Positions 1 through 9,060 of a stretch of 44,201 nt of DNA are shown piece after piece. Position 1 is the stretch's first letter. Each line of letters begins with the position of its first letter. The stretch is from a bacterium. GTDB taxonomy: Bacteria > Bacteroidota > Bacteroidia > Chitinophagales > Saprospiraceae. Position numbers and translations under genes: made by a program. The notes beneath the pieces were generated by a model. That model was not told the DNA's origin. It did not search any database and worked only from the letters and a program-made list of their open reading frames with translations. The stretch covers positions 1-44,201 of the forward strand of contig JANSXW010000044.1 of the NCBI GenBank assembly GCA_024742755.1, in the 5' to 3' direction.

Positions 1-102
1 GACAACTTTGGCGCCTTCTTCGGCAAAACGGATAGCGGTAGCCTTGCCAATGCCCATTGCGCCGCCGGTGACGATCGCTACTTTTTCCTTCAATTTATTC
101 AT
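1..102 (-). CDS. SDR-family oxidoreductase, N-terminal part (acetoacetyl-CoA reductase candidate)
   Basis: Thirty-four codons are visible from an ATG at 102 before the window edge cuts the gene. The peptide starts [20 protein letters not shown]: a short lead, a first beta strand and the TGGxxGIG dinucleotide-binding loop of short-chain dehydrogenases. The family uses NAD(P)H to reduce ketones. Because it is transcribed divergently from a thiolase and a PHA synthase locus, a PhaB-type acetoacetyl-CoA reductase is the attractive guess, but FabG-like and many other SDRs share this N-terminus. The catalytic YxxxK lies outside the window, so only the family is secure. Confidence 0.8.
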   Translation of the reverse strand, partial: MNKLKEKVAIVTGGAMGIGKATAIRFAEEGAKVV

Positions 103-145
103 AATTCAGTATTAAAAGGTCAGTCAAATTGAGTTCTGATGTGTT

Positions 146-153
146 CAAAAGTA
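146..153 (-). promoter_or_regulatory. Candidate Bacteroidota -7 element for the SDR gene
   Basis: On the minus strand the sequence reads TACTTTTG, an exact match to the Bacteroidota -7 consensus TAnnTTTG, about 44 bases upstream of the SDR start. No convincing TTTG -33 element lies at the usual distance, so this is a motif match only. Confidence 0.4.
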
Positions 154-370
154 GGTAAAGACGGTTTATTCCTGATTCTGTAGCAGGAGTGGAAGGGGTT
201 GACTTCGTTTATTTTTAGCGCCATAAAAAAATATAAAAAACACAAAATCAGGTTTTTAAGGTGAGAATTGATGCTGTGGACGAAAGGTAGCCCCTTGCAG
301 CAGTCTTTTTATTTTCCGACCTTTACATATAAATATCTAAATAATTTAATTTATCAAATCCTAACCGAAA

Positions 371-1549
371 ATGAAAGAAGTCTATATCGCATCCGCCGTC
401 CGCACGCCGCTGGGAAGTTTTGGGGGCGTATTCGCCAATGTTTCAGCAACGGACCTCGGTGCAGCTGCCATCAAGGGCGCATTGGAAAAGGCCGGTGTGG
501 ATGCCAGTCAGGTCGAAGAGGTCTTCATGGGCAACGTTTGCTCTGCCAATCTCGGTCAGGCGCCGGCACGTCAGGCGGCACTTGGGGCAGGCATCCCGAA
601 TACGGTGCCTTGTACAACGGTCAATAAGGTGTGCTCCTCAGGGGCGAAAGCTATTATGTTTGGCGCGCAGTCCATCATGCTGGGGCATCAGGACCTGGTC
701 GTGGTTGGCGGCATGGAAAATATGAGTGCCATTCCCTACTATGTCCCCAAAGCCCGCTACGGCCACAAATACGGGCACGGGCAAATCGTGGACGGCCTGC
801 TTAAGGATGGCCTTACAGATGCCTATCAGCAAGTAGCGATGGGCGTATGCGCAGATGCCACAGCAAAGAAATACGAAATCACCCGGGAGCAGCAAGATGA
901 ATTCGCGATGCTTTCCTACAAGCGCTCTGCGGAATCCACAAGTTCCGGTGCTTTCGCCAATGAAATTGTGCCGGTACATGTGCCACAGCGCAAAGGCGAC
1001 CCGATCGCGATTACAGAGGACGAAGAATTCAAGCGGGTAAAGTTTGAGAAAGTACCTACGCTGCGCCCGGTATTCACCAAAGATGGCACGGTCACAGCTG
1101 CCAATGCCTCCACCATTAATGACGGTGCAACCGCGTTGGTCCTGGTAAGCGAGGAAAAACTGAAAGAACTGAACCTGACGCCCCTGGCTAAGGTAGTCAG
1201 CTTTGCGGATGCTGCACATGAGCCGGAATGGTTCACCACAGCGCCCACCAAGGCGGCACCTATCGCGCTGAAGCGGGCCGGGCTTACCATGAATGATATA
1301 GATTATTTTGAAGTCAATGAAGCGTTCGCGGTAGTTACGCTGGCTTTCAATAAAATGCTGGACGTGCCTGTGGAAAAAACGAACGTCTTTGGCGGCGCTG
1401 TCTCTCTGGGGCACCCGCTGGGCGCCAGTGGCGCGCGCATCATTACCACACTGAATAACGTATTGCAGCAAAAGAATGCCAAGCGCGGCCTGGCAGCAAT
1501 CTGCAACGGCGGTGGTGGCGCTTCTTCCATCATCATTGAGAAAGTATAA
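371..1549 (+). CDS. phaA: Acetyl-CoA C-acetyltransferase (thiolase)
   Basis: 392 aa, the normal length for a biosynthetic thiolase. It condenses two acetyl-CoA to acetoacetyl-CoA, the first step of polyhydroxybutyrate synthesis, and can run in reverse in fatty acid breakdown. The nucleophile is Cys88 in VNKVCSSG. The second half carries NEAFAVV, His348 in GGAVSLGHPLGASG and the proton-shuttling Cys378 in CNGGGG, which line up almost exactly with the C89/H348/C378 set of the Zoogloea enzyme. The ATG at 371 gives the standard MKEVYIASAVRTP start. It faces away from the SDR gene, is followed by a terminator-like hairpin and precedes the phasin/PhaE/PhaC genes. The symbol rests on that context; atoB would be equally acceptable. 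Confidence 0.93.
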   Translation: MKEVYIASAVRTPLGSFGGVFANVSATDLGAAAIKGALEKAGVDASQVEEVFMGNVCSANLGQAPARQAALGAGIPNTVPCTTVNKVCSSGAKAIMFGAQSIMLGHQDLVVVGGMENMSAIPYYVPKARYGHKYGHGQIVDGLLKDGLTDAYQQVAMGVCADATAKKYEITREQQDEFAMLSYKRSAESTSSGAFANEIVPVHVPQRKGDPIAITEDEEFKRVKFEKVPTLRPVFTKDGTVTAANASTINDGATALVLVSEEKLKELNLTPLAKVVSFADAAHEPEWFTTAPTKAAPIALKRAGLTMNDIDYFEVNEAFAVVTLAFNKMLDVPVEKTNVFGGAVSLGHPLGASGARIITTLNNVLQQKNAKRGLAAICNGGGGASSIIIEKV

Positions 1550-1851
1550 GGTTTATTAAAATTGGTTAAGTACCAGCCCGGGGCGCTCGCATCGTTCCGG
1601 GCTTTTGCTGTCTTAAGGACCGGCAGCAGGCATAAAGCATTAATTGTCAAGGGCTTTTAAAAATAAGTCAAGGATTGTATTTTTTTGTTTAAAATGTTGA
1701 TTAATAGATAATTATGAAGGTTGATTGCGTTATTTGTTCTTTTAGTCAGGGGTAAACATATAAAAAAGCCTATTGATCCCCGCCTCAGCTCCGCGTACCT
1801 TTAACCTATCAATAAAAACACACATTCTCTTCCACTAAAACGATACCTATC
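1550..1851. other. Intergenic region between thiolase and phasin genes
   Basis: These 302 bases hold a terminator-like hairpin at 1575-1606. After it comes a markedly A/T-rich stretch (about 1660-1850) that probably contains the promoter of the phasin/PhaE/PhaC unit. I see no exact TAnnTTTG element and no open reading frame of interest. Confidence 0.6.
1575..1606 (+). terminator. Rho-independent-like terminator after the thiolase gene
   Basis: AGCCCGG (1575-1581) pairs with CCGGGCT (1597-1603) around a 15-base loop and is followed by a short T run, 25 bases after the thiolase stop. The stem is perfect but the loop is rather long. Confidence 0.55.
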
Positions 1852-2298
1852 ATGGCTTCTACAAAAACTTTCTACGATCAGCTGATGGACAATCAGACCA
1901 AACTGTTCAACACGATGACAGAGTTCTCCAACGCCTGGATGGAAATGATGACACCATCATCCGACCTGTCTGACAAAGCTGGTGAACTGATGAACGAATA
2001 TTACACCAAGACTTCCGAAATGATGGAAGCGATGGCTTCTAAAGAAAAGATGGAAGCTTACCAGAAGGACTTCTGGACCACTTTCACAGCGGACTACACC
2101 AAGAACATGGAAGTAAGCATGGAGCTGTACAAGAAGTCAGCAGAATACTTTAAGAACATGTGGTCCGGCAGCACCATGGAAACCACACAGGAGCGTACCA
2201 AGAAACTGGGCGAGCTTTACCAGCACTCTATGAAGGCGTTTTACGATACCACCAAAGCCAACGGTAAAGTGATGCAGGAGTACATGAGCGCCAACTAA
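1852..2298 (+). CDS. Phasin-like PHA granule-associated protein
   Basis: 148 aa, almost entirely amphipathic helix and rich in Met, Lys, Glu, Tyr and Trp, with no signal peptide or membrane segment. Phasins coat the surface of PHA granules and set their number and size. The assignment rests on size and composition together with its position 41 bases upstream of a PhaE-like gene. The N-terminal stretch (MASTKTFYDQLMDNQTKLFN) resembles that of the following PhaE-like protein, as though the two shared a granule- or synthase-binding helix. No catalytic motif is present. Primary sequence conservation among phasins is low, so the role is inferred mainly from context. Confidence 0.7.
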   Translation: MASTKTFYDQLMDNQTKLFNTMTEFSNAWMEMMTPSSDLSDKAGELMNEYYTKTSEMMEAMASKEKMEAYQKDFWTTFTADYTKNMEVSMELYKKSAEYFKNMWSGSTMETTQERTKKLGELYQHSMKAFYDTTKANGKVMQEYMSAN

Positions 2299-2339
2299 GG
2301 CTGCCCAAGCCCCATCCTCCACTTTTAAAACCAACAACC

Positions 2340-3917
2340 ATGAGTAATCAATTCGATACCTTAATCGAGGGCCAGAAAAAAGCAATGGAATTTTGGTCGA
2401 AATTGTCCGATCAGATGACCAAACCCTTTCAGCAGGAACAGGCTGACCCCGCCAAAGCCGGAGAAGCGCTCTTCCAGGAGTGGTACAACAAGCAACAGGC
2501 TTTTTTCCAGGAAGCTATGAAAGGCAACCCTCAGGAAATGCTGCAGCAAACACCCGAACACCTGCGCAAATACATGCAGATTCAAACCGAGTTTACCCAG
2601 AAGTGGGCGGACTTCTTCAAGTCCAATGCCGGCAAAATGGGCTTCCAGATACCGGGAGCGGACAGCTTTGGCAATTCCACGCAGTTTTTCCAGGAGAACA
2701 TGTCGAATTGGAACAAGTGGATGAACGGCGGGCAGGATTGGTTCAGTGCTCAGGTGCTGGACAAGATGCCTTTCAATATGCGGCCTCACTATACGGGCTT
2801 TCTCGATAGTTACAATTTCATGTCAAAGTACTGGGAACCGCTTCAGCGCCTGATCAAAAACGGGCTCTACGACAGTACGATGGCCGAGAAGTACTTTGGC
2901 GCCGAGGCTTACCAGAAACTCATCAATCAGATGATGGGCTTCCGCCCGGTAGGCAATGCCAGTGAGGTCATTGAACAAGTGAATAAATGGTTCTCCAACA
3001 TGATGTCCTACATGGGCGATCAGTCGGGCGACTGGAAAACGGTGAGCGATAGCTGGAAGGAGAAAATGGCGTCTTTCAGCAACGCGGGCAACATGCCTTT
3101 CTTTGAAATGGCTACGGAGTTCAACAACCGCCTGCGCGATCAACTGGCACCGTTCAACAACATCGCGGCTCAGGGCCGGGAAACAGAGATTTCCAAAACG
3201 CTGCAGGATATTCAGTTCCAGTACATCGCGTTTGTGCTGAAGTCTGCCGAAATGCAGTCTAAGGTTTACGAGTCCGGGCAGTTTGCAATGCCGGATACCC
3301 TGCGCGAGTTTGCCGAAAAGTACAAGCAGGAACCGGAGATGCCGGATTTCCAGGCGTTCTTCCAGGCTTACATCAATAAGCTGGAGGAGGCTATGCTTGA
3401 AGTCCTGCATTCCTCGGAGTACTCGAAGCTTCAAAGCGAAGTATCGGCGCTGGCGACCAGCATCAAGAAAGACAATGGCCGCCTCATGGAGCTCATGTAT
3501 GCCGATCTGCCTTTCCTGACGCATACAGATGGGGACGACATCGCCAAAGAGGCGTCTGCACTCCGCACCAAAGTCCGCTCTCTGGAGCACCGTTTGGCAG
3601 AACTGGAGAAAGCCATGCTTTTGAGTGGCAAACCTGCCGTCGAAAAAAAAACGCCCGCTGAAGGAGGTAGCCTGAAGAAGTCACTGATGGACAAAATCGG
3701 TATCGCTTCTGCTTCGGATGCCGACGATCTCAAGCAAATCAAGGGCGTAGGGCCTAAGCTGGAAACGATGCTCAATGACCTGGGTATTTACACCTTTAAG
3801 CAGGTGGCTCAGATGGGCGCTTCTGAATACGATATGATTGACGAACTGCTTGGTGCCTTTCAGGGGCGGGCCAAGCGCGACAACTGGGCCAGGCAGGCCA
3901 AGGCTTTACTTAAATAA
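2340..3917 (+). CDS. phaE: PhaE-like class III PHA synthase subunit with C-terminal helix-hairpin-helix tail
   Basis: 525 aa. Residues 1 to about 380 are helical and Trp/Met/Phe-rich in the manner of PhaE, the non-catalytic partner that activates class III PhaC. A charged coiled-coil segment follows (about 395-425, ALRTKVRSLEHRLAELEKAM), then a Pro/Lys linker. Residues 462-525 form a compact domain opening DDLKQIKGVGPKLETMLNDL, the helix-hairpin-helix-like module (IKGVGPKxxxxLxxLGI) found as an accessory tail on some ribosomal L21 and NuoE proteins. PhaE proteins are usually about 350-400 aa without such a tail, so this is an extended form. The gene sits 41 bases after the phasin and 90 bases before phaC, consistent with one operon. 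Confidence 0.82.
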   Translation: MSNQFDTLIEGQKKAMEFWSKLSDQMTKPFQQEQADPAKAGEALFQEWYNKQQAFFQEAMKGNPQEMLQQTPEHLRKYMQIQTEFTQKWADFFKSNAGKMGFQIPGADSFGNSTQFFQENMSNWNKWMNGGQDWFSAQVLDKMPFNMRPHYTGFLDSYNFMSKYWEPLQRLIKNGLYDSTMAEKYFGAEAYQKLINQMMGFRPVGNASEVIEQVNKWFSNMMSYMGDQSGDWKTVSDSWKEKMASFSNAGNMPFFEMATEFNNRLRDQLAPFNNIAAQGRETEISKTLQDIQFQYIAFVLKSAEMQSKVYESGQFAMPDTLREFAEKYKQEPEMPDFQAFFQAYINKLEEAMLEVLHSSEYSKLQSEVSALATSIKKDNGRLMELMYADLPFLTHTDGDDIAKEASALRTKVRSLEHRLAELEKAMLLSGKPAVEKKTPAEGGSLKKSLMDKIGIASASDADDLKQIKGVGPKLETMLNDLGIYTFKQVAQMGASEYDMIDELLGAFQGRAKRDNWARQAKALLK

Positions 3918-4007
3918 TCAACACGAGGCTTTCAGGGCTGCTAACCGGGATACGCCGGCTGGCTGCCCTGCCCGGGCCACACCCTCAACCAGGTAAAAAA
4001 TCAACCA

Positions 4008-5066
4008 ATGAGCACAACGGCATCCAATAACGTCAGCGATCAGCTCCTCGAACAAGTCAATACGGCTTCTGATGCGCTGCGCAATATCAACAGCGTCCAC
4101 GATGTGGATGTGGCTACGGCACCCCGCGAAATTGTCTGGGAAGATGGCAAAGTCAAACTCTACCACTTCCTGCGGGAGGACAAGCCGGCTACCAAAACGC
4201 CTGTCCTGGTCTCCTACGCCCTCGTGAACCGCTGGGAAATGATGGACCTGCAACCGGACCGCAGTTTTATCCGTAAGCTGATCAGCGAAGGGCTGGATGT
4301 CTACCTGATTGACTGGGGCTACCCAACCAAGGTAGACCGTTACAAAAAAATGGAAGACTACATCCTCGGGAATATCAACGACTGCGTAGACTACATCCGC
4401 GAGGCCCATGGCCTGTCCAAGGTGAACCTGCTTGGCGTTTGCCAGGGCGGGACTTTCAGCTTGATTTATTCTGCCCTCTTCCCCGAAAAAATCAAAAACC
4501 TGGTCACGCTGGTTACGCCAGTTGACTTTGACAACGAAGAAGGGTTGCTCTTTAAGTGGGCTAAGGATATGGATGTGGATGCAATCGTGGATGGCTTTGG
4601 CGGCATTATCCCCGGCGATTTCCTCAACACCGGCTTTGACCTGCTCAAGCCAATGAATAAGGCGCGCAAGTACATGGCGCTGCCCCAAACGATGGCCAAC
4701 AAAGGCAAGCTGATGAACTTCCTGCGCATGGAGCACTGGGTCGCCGACAGCCCGGCACAGGCCGGAGAGACCTACCGCCGTTTTATAAAGGACATGTACC
4801 AGCACAATAAGCTGATCAAAGGCGAATTTGAGCTGGGCGGCCATGAGGTGAAGCTGAAGAACATCAATATGCCGGTACTGACCATCTATGCCAAGCACGA
4901 TCACATCGTGCCACCGGCAACGACAAAGCCGATCAATGATGAAATCGGCTCAAAAGACAAGGAGCTGATGGAATTCCCGGGCGGGCACATTGGTGTCTTC
5001 GTGGGCGGGCGTTCTCAAAAGCTTTTGACACCCGCTGTAGCCAGCTGGCTGACCGAGCGGGACTAA
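4008..5066 (+). CDS. phaC: Class III poly(3-hydroxyalkanoate) synthase catalytic subunit
   Basis: 352 aa, the short class III length. It polymerises (R)-3-hydroxyacyl-CoA into PHA at the granule surface, working with PhaE. The alpha/beta-hydrolase fold carries the lipase-like box GVCQGG with nucleophile Cys145, Asp298 in AKHDHIVPP and His327 in FPGGHIGV, the Cys-Asp-His triad of PHA synthases. Other family marks are NRWEMMDLQPDRS and VYLIDWGYP. The ATG at 4008 is the only sensible start, with a short variable N-terminus. It is last in the phasin-PhaE-PhaC run, and two strong hairpins follow it. Confidence 0.95.
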   Translation: MSTTASNNVSDQLLEQVNTASDALRNINSVHDVDVATAPREIVWEDGKVKLYHFLREDKPATKTPVLVSYALVNRWEMMDLQPDRSFIRKLISEGLDVYLIDWGYPTKVDRYKKMEDYILGNINDCVDYIREAHGLSKVNLLGVCQGGTFSLIYSALFPEKIKNLVTLVTPVDFDNEEGLLFKWAKDMDVDAIVDGFGGIIPGDFLNTGFDLLKPMNKARKYMALPQTMANKGKLMNFLRMEHWVADSPAQAGETYRRFIKDMYQHNKLIKGEFELGGHEVKLKNINMPVLTIYAKHDHIVPPATTKPINDEIGSKDKELMEFPGGHIGVFVGGRSQKLLTPAVASWLTERD

Positions 5067-5128
5067 AGAATAAGGAAAGTGTGGTCCCATGAACATGAAA
5101 CTTTGATCACGCACTACTTTGTCTCAGC

Positions 5129-5176
5129 GTACGCCCGGGCGCGGAGCTTACAAGATTTGGCTCCGCACCTGCGTAC
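5129..5176. terminator. Hairpin 1 downstream of phaC
   Basis: GCGGAGC (5141-5147) pairs with GCTCCGC (5160-5166) around a 12-base loop. An outer GTACGC/GCGTAC pair (5129-5134 with 5171-5176) extends the stem. It lies between convergent genes and lacks a T tract, so termination is only one possible role. Confidence 0.45.
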
Positions 5177-5179
5177 AGT

Positions 5180-5216
5180 TTAACAGCGCAGCAGGAGATC
5201 AACGCTGCGCTGTTAA
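5180..5216. terminator. Hairpin 2 between convergent phaC and M48-like genes
   Basis: A perfect 13-base inverted repeat, TTAACAGCGCAGC (5180-5192) and GCTGCGCTGTTAA (5204-5216), surrounds an 11-base loop. It starts 3 bases after the first hairpin. A bidirectional terminator or an mRNA 3'-end protector would fit; no clear T tract follows on either strand. Confidence 0.5.
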
Positions 5217-5292
5217 GCTACAATTTGGTAATACCTGGTTTTAATTTGGTTAGGGCTGAGCTGGCTGTGGGCAACTGCAGCCAGTTCGTTTT

Positions 5293-6816
5293 TTACCGCC
5301 CCCGGGAAAGTTTTTCCAGCATCTGCGTTACCCAGGCCATGCGGTCCGCCTGCCCATCGCCATTCTCCGTTTTTTTTAGGGCGTTCCTGTAGCTTTCCAG
5401 TTCCCGGCGGGCGCCTTCCTGCTCATCGAGGCGCATGAATATCATAGCTTTTTCCAGGTGTATTTCCGGGGAAAGCGCGTAAGCCTCCTGCTCCGCTTTG
5501 CGCAACAGGAGCATTGCCCGTTCCATATCACCGGCATCATTTGAGGTTTGGCGGAGGAGTACAGACTGCAGCATGTAATCTTCAAGCACGGCAGCGTCTG
5601 CATCGAGCTGAGTGGTGAGCAGCTCCTGCGTACGTTCGTAATTGCCGCTCAGGAATTCCTGCCAGGCCGTAGTGCGCCTTGCCATCGCTGTGGCACTGAT
5701 ATAGGCAGGATCTGCAGCTGGCGGCTCATGGTTTAGTTTGTAGCCCAGGTCCAGCATTTGGCGGTAAAGATTGGGATACAGGCGCTCTTGTTGCGTTTGC
5801 AAGCGGTAAGTCCTGCTGATTTTCTGCGCTTCGTATATGCGGGTGTAGGCATTCAGCAACGCCTGTTTGTCAGCCTTGAGGTGATGCAGGAGGGTGAGCG
5901 CTGTCTGGTCCGCTTCCGACTCTTGCTCCGTGGTGTATTCCATGCCGAGGCGGCCCGCAATCTGAAAGGCAACAGAGGAGGAAAGCAGCGCAATACTCTC
6001 TGTAAAAGCTCCGAATGCATACAAGTCAACCGGGCTAAAGGTGCCATTCCGGATGGACTGATTGGCCACAGCGGTCTCTGTAACTGCAGCGGCTACGGTC
6101 AGCACGCCGCTCCAGAATGCGGCACGGGCTTCCCGGGAAAGGTTGCGGCGGAAGTTGTCTACGGAATGATTGAACTGAATGTGGGCAAATTCCTGGGCTA
6201 AAATGGCCAGCAGTTCCTCTTTGGTTTGCAGGGTGGCCAACAGGCCGGTCGAAATGAACAAGTCGCCATTGGCACAGGCAAAGGTGCCGGGCTCTACCGA
6301 CTCATAGATCCTTATGCGCATCACCGATGGATGTCTTTCCACCGGTTGTTTGGGAAAGAGCTGTAGGCGGACCTGATTGAGGTAATCTTCAAGATAAGGG
6401 TCGTCAAACAGGGTGATGGTTTCATTAAAACTGAGGTATTCTTCCTGCAGCTCACGCCTGACTTCCTGGTCCCAACCCCTTTTGGAGAGTTGGTCCAATG
6501 CGCTGGACTGCAGAAATTGCTGATACCAAAGGCCATCAATCGACAGTTCATTAAGCTGAAAATCAAGGTGCTTGAGGTCAAATGCGGAGATCATGCGCTC
6601 CTGCCCGTTGACTACAGCTCTGATGGTGGGCGTTCCTGAGATGATGCGATAGTCACTAAGCTCAACGATCGTGCCGGCATCAAGCCTTTCAGCATTTGTA
6701 TCTGAAGTCCGGAATTTTTCCTTGACAACGGCCCGGACGGTATAGTCCTGTGCAAGGAGCGCGTCATTGACTGAAAACAAGAGTAAAGCAGGAAGGAAAT
6801 AGAGAAAATACTTCAT
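5293..6816 (-). CDS. Secreted M48-like peptidase homologue with altered zinc motif and TPR-like tail
   Basis: 507 aa from the ATG at 6816, chosen because it begins a clean signal peptide (MKYFLYFLPALLLFSVNDAL, cleavage near LLAQ); an upstream in-frame start would add nine residues before it. Residues 20-90 form an SH3-like or otherwise beta-rich segment. The M48 core follows: ANGDLFISTGLL and LLAILAQEFAHIQFNH, where the usual HExxH reads QEFAH (Gln208 in place of the first zinc ligand). The third-ligand region ESEADQTA (Glu301) is kept. The region from about 370 to the end looks like helical TPR-type repeats, as in BepA-like chaperone-proteases. It probably acts in the periplasm on envelope proteins, possibly as a chaperone rather than an active protease. 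Confidence 0.78.
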   Translation of the reverse strand: MKYFLYFLPALLLFSVNDALLAQDYTVRAVVKEKFRTSDTNAERLDAGTIVELSDYRIISGTPTIRAVVNGQERMISAFDLKHLDFQLNELSIDGLWYQQFLQSSALDQLSKRGWDQEVRRELQEEYLSFNETITLFDDPYLEDYLNQVRLQLFPKQPVERHPSVMRIRIYESVEPGTFACANGDLFISTGLLATLQTKEELLAILAQEFAHIQFNHSVDNFRRNLSREARAAFWSGVLTVAAAVTETAVANQSIRNGTFSPVDLYAFGAFTESIALLSSSVAFQIAGRLGMEYTTEQESEADQTALTLLHHLKADKQALLNAYTRIYEAQKISRTYRLQTQQERLYPNLYRQMLDLGYKLNHEPPAADPAYISATAMARRTTAWQEFLSGNYERTQELLTTQLDADAAVLEDYMLQSVLLRQTSNDAGDMERAMLLLRKAEQEAYALSPEIHLEKAMIFMRLDEQEGARRELESYRNALKKTENGDGQADRMAWVTQMLEKLSRGR

Positions 6817-7018
6817 GGTAAAAGGGTTTAATTGTACGAACAAAGGCGCAATATTGCTGAGGTTCAGGTAATTTTTTCTTTGCCCATCTAATTTACAAAT
6901 GAAAACAGGTTCGGTGCGCTATGGCAATGTTAATTTTCGCCCGTTTCATCCGTTAAAGGGCGTTAAGGGTGCTAACAAATTGTTAAAAAAAGTCCGACCT
7001 TAGCGCAAAACGCCAAAT

Positions 7019-9058
7019 ATGACCGAATTCCAAAAATCAATACTGGAAGGCATCCCAAATGAATTGCCGGTGGCTAAGCCCTATGACCCGAATGTAAGCC
7101 ACGCCCCAAAACGGGGTATCGAAGGGGTTTTGTCAGACAAGGACCGGGCGCTGGCCCTCAAAAACGCGCTGCGGTACTTCCCCGCCCATCAACATGAAGC
7201 CCTGGCTCCTGAATTTGCCGATGAACTGGAACGCTACGGCCGCATTTATATGTACCGCCTCCGACCGGACTATGAAATGTACGCAAGGCCTATTGGGGAA
7301 TATCCTCATCAGTCCCGGCAGGCGGCTGCAATCATGCTCATGATTCAGAACAACCTCGACCCCAAGGTCGCCAAGCATCCGCATGAGCTGATCACCTACG
7401 GAGGCAATGGGGCGGTTTTTCAAAACTGGGCACAGTACCGGCTGGTCATGCAGTACCTGGCTCAGATGACGGACGAGCAGACCCTCGTGCTCTATTCCGG
7501 GCACCCGCTTGGGCTATTCCCTTCCCACCCCGAAGCGCCGCGCGTAGTGGTGACCAACGGCATGATGATCCCCAATTATTCCACCAAGGAAGACTGGAAC
7601 AAGTACAACGCTCTGGGCGTCACTTCCTACGGGCAAATGACTGCCGGCTCCTTTATGTACATAGGCCCGCAGGGAATTGTGCACGGTACGACCATCACCC
7701 TGTTGAATGCTGGCCGCAAAATGGGGCTGGGCGATAAAAACCTTCGCGGAAAGGTATTCGTAACTTCCGGCCTGGGCGGCATGTCCGGTGCACAAACGAT
7801 TGCCGCTGAAGTAACCGGAGCGGTGGGGATTGTAGCAGAAATTGATCCCGATGCCGTGCAGCAGCGCCTGACGGACGGCTACATCAAAGCAGAAAATGTT
7901 TTTACCGACCTCGATGCGCTTTTGCCCAGAATAGAAGAGGCAAGAGCGGGAAAGGAAGCCGTGGCACTGGTTTATCAGGGGAATGTGGTAGAGCTTTGGG
8001 AGCGCCTGGCTAAGGGCGAGGTGCGAGTAGAGCTGGGCTCTGATCAGACCTCCCTGCACAATATCGAAGGCATGGGCTACGCTCCTGCGGGCTATACCTT
8101 TGAAGAAGCCAAACGGCTTTTGGATAAAGACCCTGTACAGTTCATGTCGGAAGTCCGGGACACCCTGCGCCGCCACGTGAAAGCCATCAACACTATGGCA
8201 GAGCGCGGCATGTATTTTTGGGATTATGGCAATGCCTTTCTCAAGGAAGCGGGCAATTCCGGAGCGGATATCTGGCTGGATGAAACCGAGGGCCACTTCC
8301 GTTACCCATCCTACGTAGAGGATATCATGGGGCCGATGTGCTTTGACTATGGTTTTGGCCCTTTCCGGTGGGTATGCACTTCCGGCACAATGGAAGATTT
8401 GCAAAAGACCGATGAAATTGCAGCAGAAATCCTTCGGGAAATGCTGGCTGAAGCCCCGGAGGATATTCGCCCTCAGTTGCGGGACAACCTCAACTGGATT
8501 GAGGGGGCAGAGGACAACCTGCCTGTCGTAGGCTCAAAATCAAGAATTCTGTACGCCGATTCGGAAGGGCGCATCCGTATTGCCCGGGCTTTCAACAAAG
8601 CCATTGCGCGGGGCGAGCTCCGTGCGCCGGTCGTGCTGGGCAGAGACCACCACGATGTCTCCGGTACCGATTCGCCCTACCGGGAAACTGCAAATATTTA
8701 CGATGGTTCCCAGTTTACTGCAGATATGGCGGTGCACAACGTGATCGGAGATGCCTTCCGCGGGGCAACCTGGATTTCCCTGCACAATGGCGGAGGCGTA
8801 GGCTGGGGCGAAGTGATGAACGGTGGTTTCGGAATGGTGCTCGATGGCACACCCGAATCTGACCGCCGCCTGGAGAGCATGCTCTTCTGGGATGTCAACA
8901 ACGGCATTGCCCGCCGTTCCTGGGCCCGCAACCGGGGCGCGATGTCTACCATTCAGCGCACCATGCAGGCTTATCCGGGGCTCCGGGTGACCCTGCCCAC
9001 TATTGCGGATGATAATCTGGTTGAAGAGGCGCTGGGCCTGACTGCTAAGGAAGGGTAA
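7019..9058 (+). CDS. hutU: Urocanate hydratase
   Basis: 679 aa, the longer urocanase form (many proteobacterial enzymes are about 560 aa). It converts urocanate to 4-imidazolone-5-propionate in histidine degradation, using tightly bound NAD+ as electrophile. Visible family marks are YGGNGAVFQNW, GQMTAGSFMYIGPQGIVHG, the NAD-binding TSGLGGMSGAQ and the conserved Cys453 in FRWVCTSGTM. The HDVSGTDSPYRET and SLHNGGGVGWGE blocks near the end are also typical. No hutH, hutI or hutG lies in the window, so the pathway must be completed elsewhere. Its stop is only 2 bases from the stop of the convergent epimerase gene. Confidence 0.96.
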   Translation: MTEFQKSILEGIPNELPVAKPYDPNVSHAPKRGIEGVLSDKDRALALKNALRYFPAHQHEALAPEFADELERYGRIYMYRLRPDYEMYARPIGEYPHQSRQAAAIMLMIQNNLDPKVAKHPHELITYGGNGAVFQNWAQYRLVMQYLAQMTDEQTLVLYSGHPLGLFPSHPEAPRVVVTNGMMIPNYSTKEDWNKYNALGVTSYGQMTAGSFMYIGPQGIVHGTTITLLNAGRKMGLGDKNLRGKVFVTSGLGGMSGAQTIAAEVTGAVGIVAEIDPDAVQQRLTDGYIKAENVFTDLDALLPRIEEARAGKEAVALVYQGNVVELWERLAKGEVRVELGSDQTSLHNIEGMGYAPAGYTFEEAKRLLDKDPVQFMSEVRDTLRRHVKAINTMAERGMYFWDYGNAFLKEAGNSGADIWLDETEGHFRYPSYVEDIMGPMCFDYGFGPFRWVCTSGTMEDLQKTDEIAAEILREMLAEAPEDIRPQLRDNLNWIEGAEDNLPVVGSKSRILYADSEGRIRIARAFNKAIARGELRAPVVLGRDHHDVSGTDSPYRETANIYDGSQFTADMAVHNVIGDAFRGATWISLHNGGGVGWGEVMNGGFGMVLDGTPESDRRLESMLFWDVNNGIARRSWARNRGAMSTIQRTMQAYPGLRVTLPTIADDNLVEEALGLTAKEG

Positions 9059-9060
9059 GT

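Noticed and set aside
638..1471. 277-codon open frame on the minus strand opposite the thiolase gene
   Set aside because: It is antisense to a fully conserved thiolase and its product looks like no family; long antisense frames are expected from G/C-rich codon bias.
1660..1850. Promoter boxes before the phasin gene
   Set aside because: Several TTTG and TA-rich strings are present but no pair fits the -33/-7 spacing, so no single site can be named.
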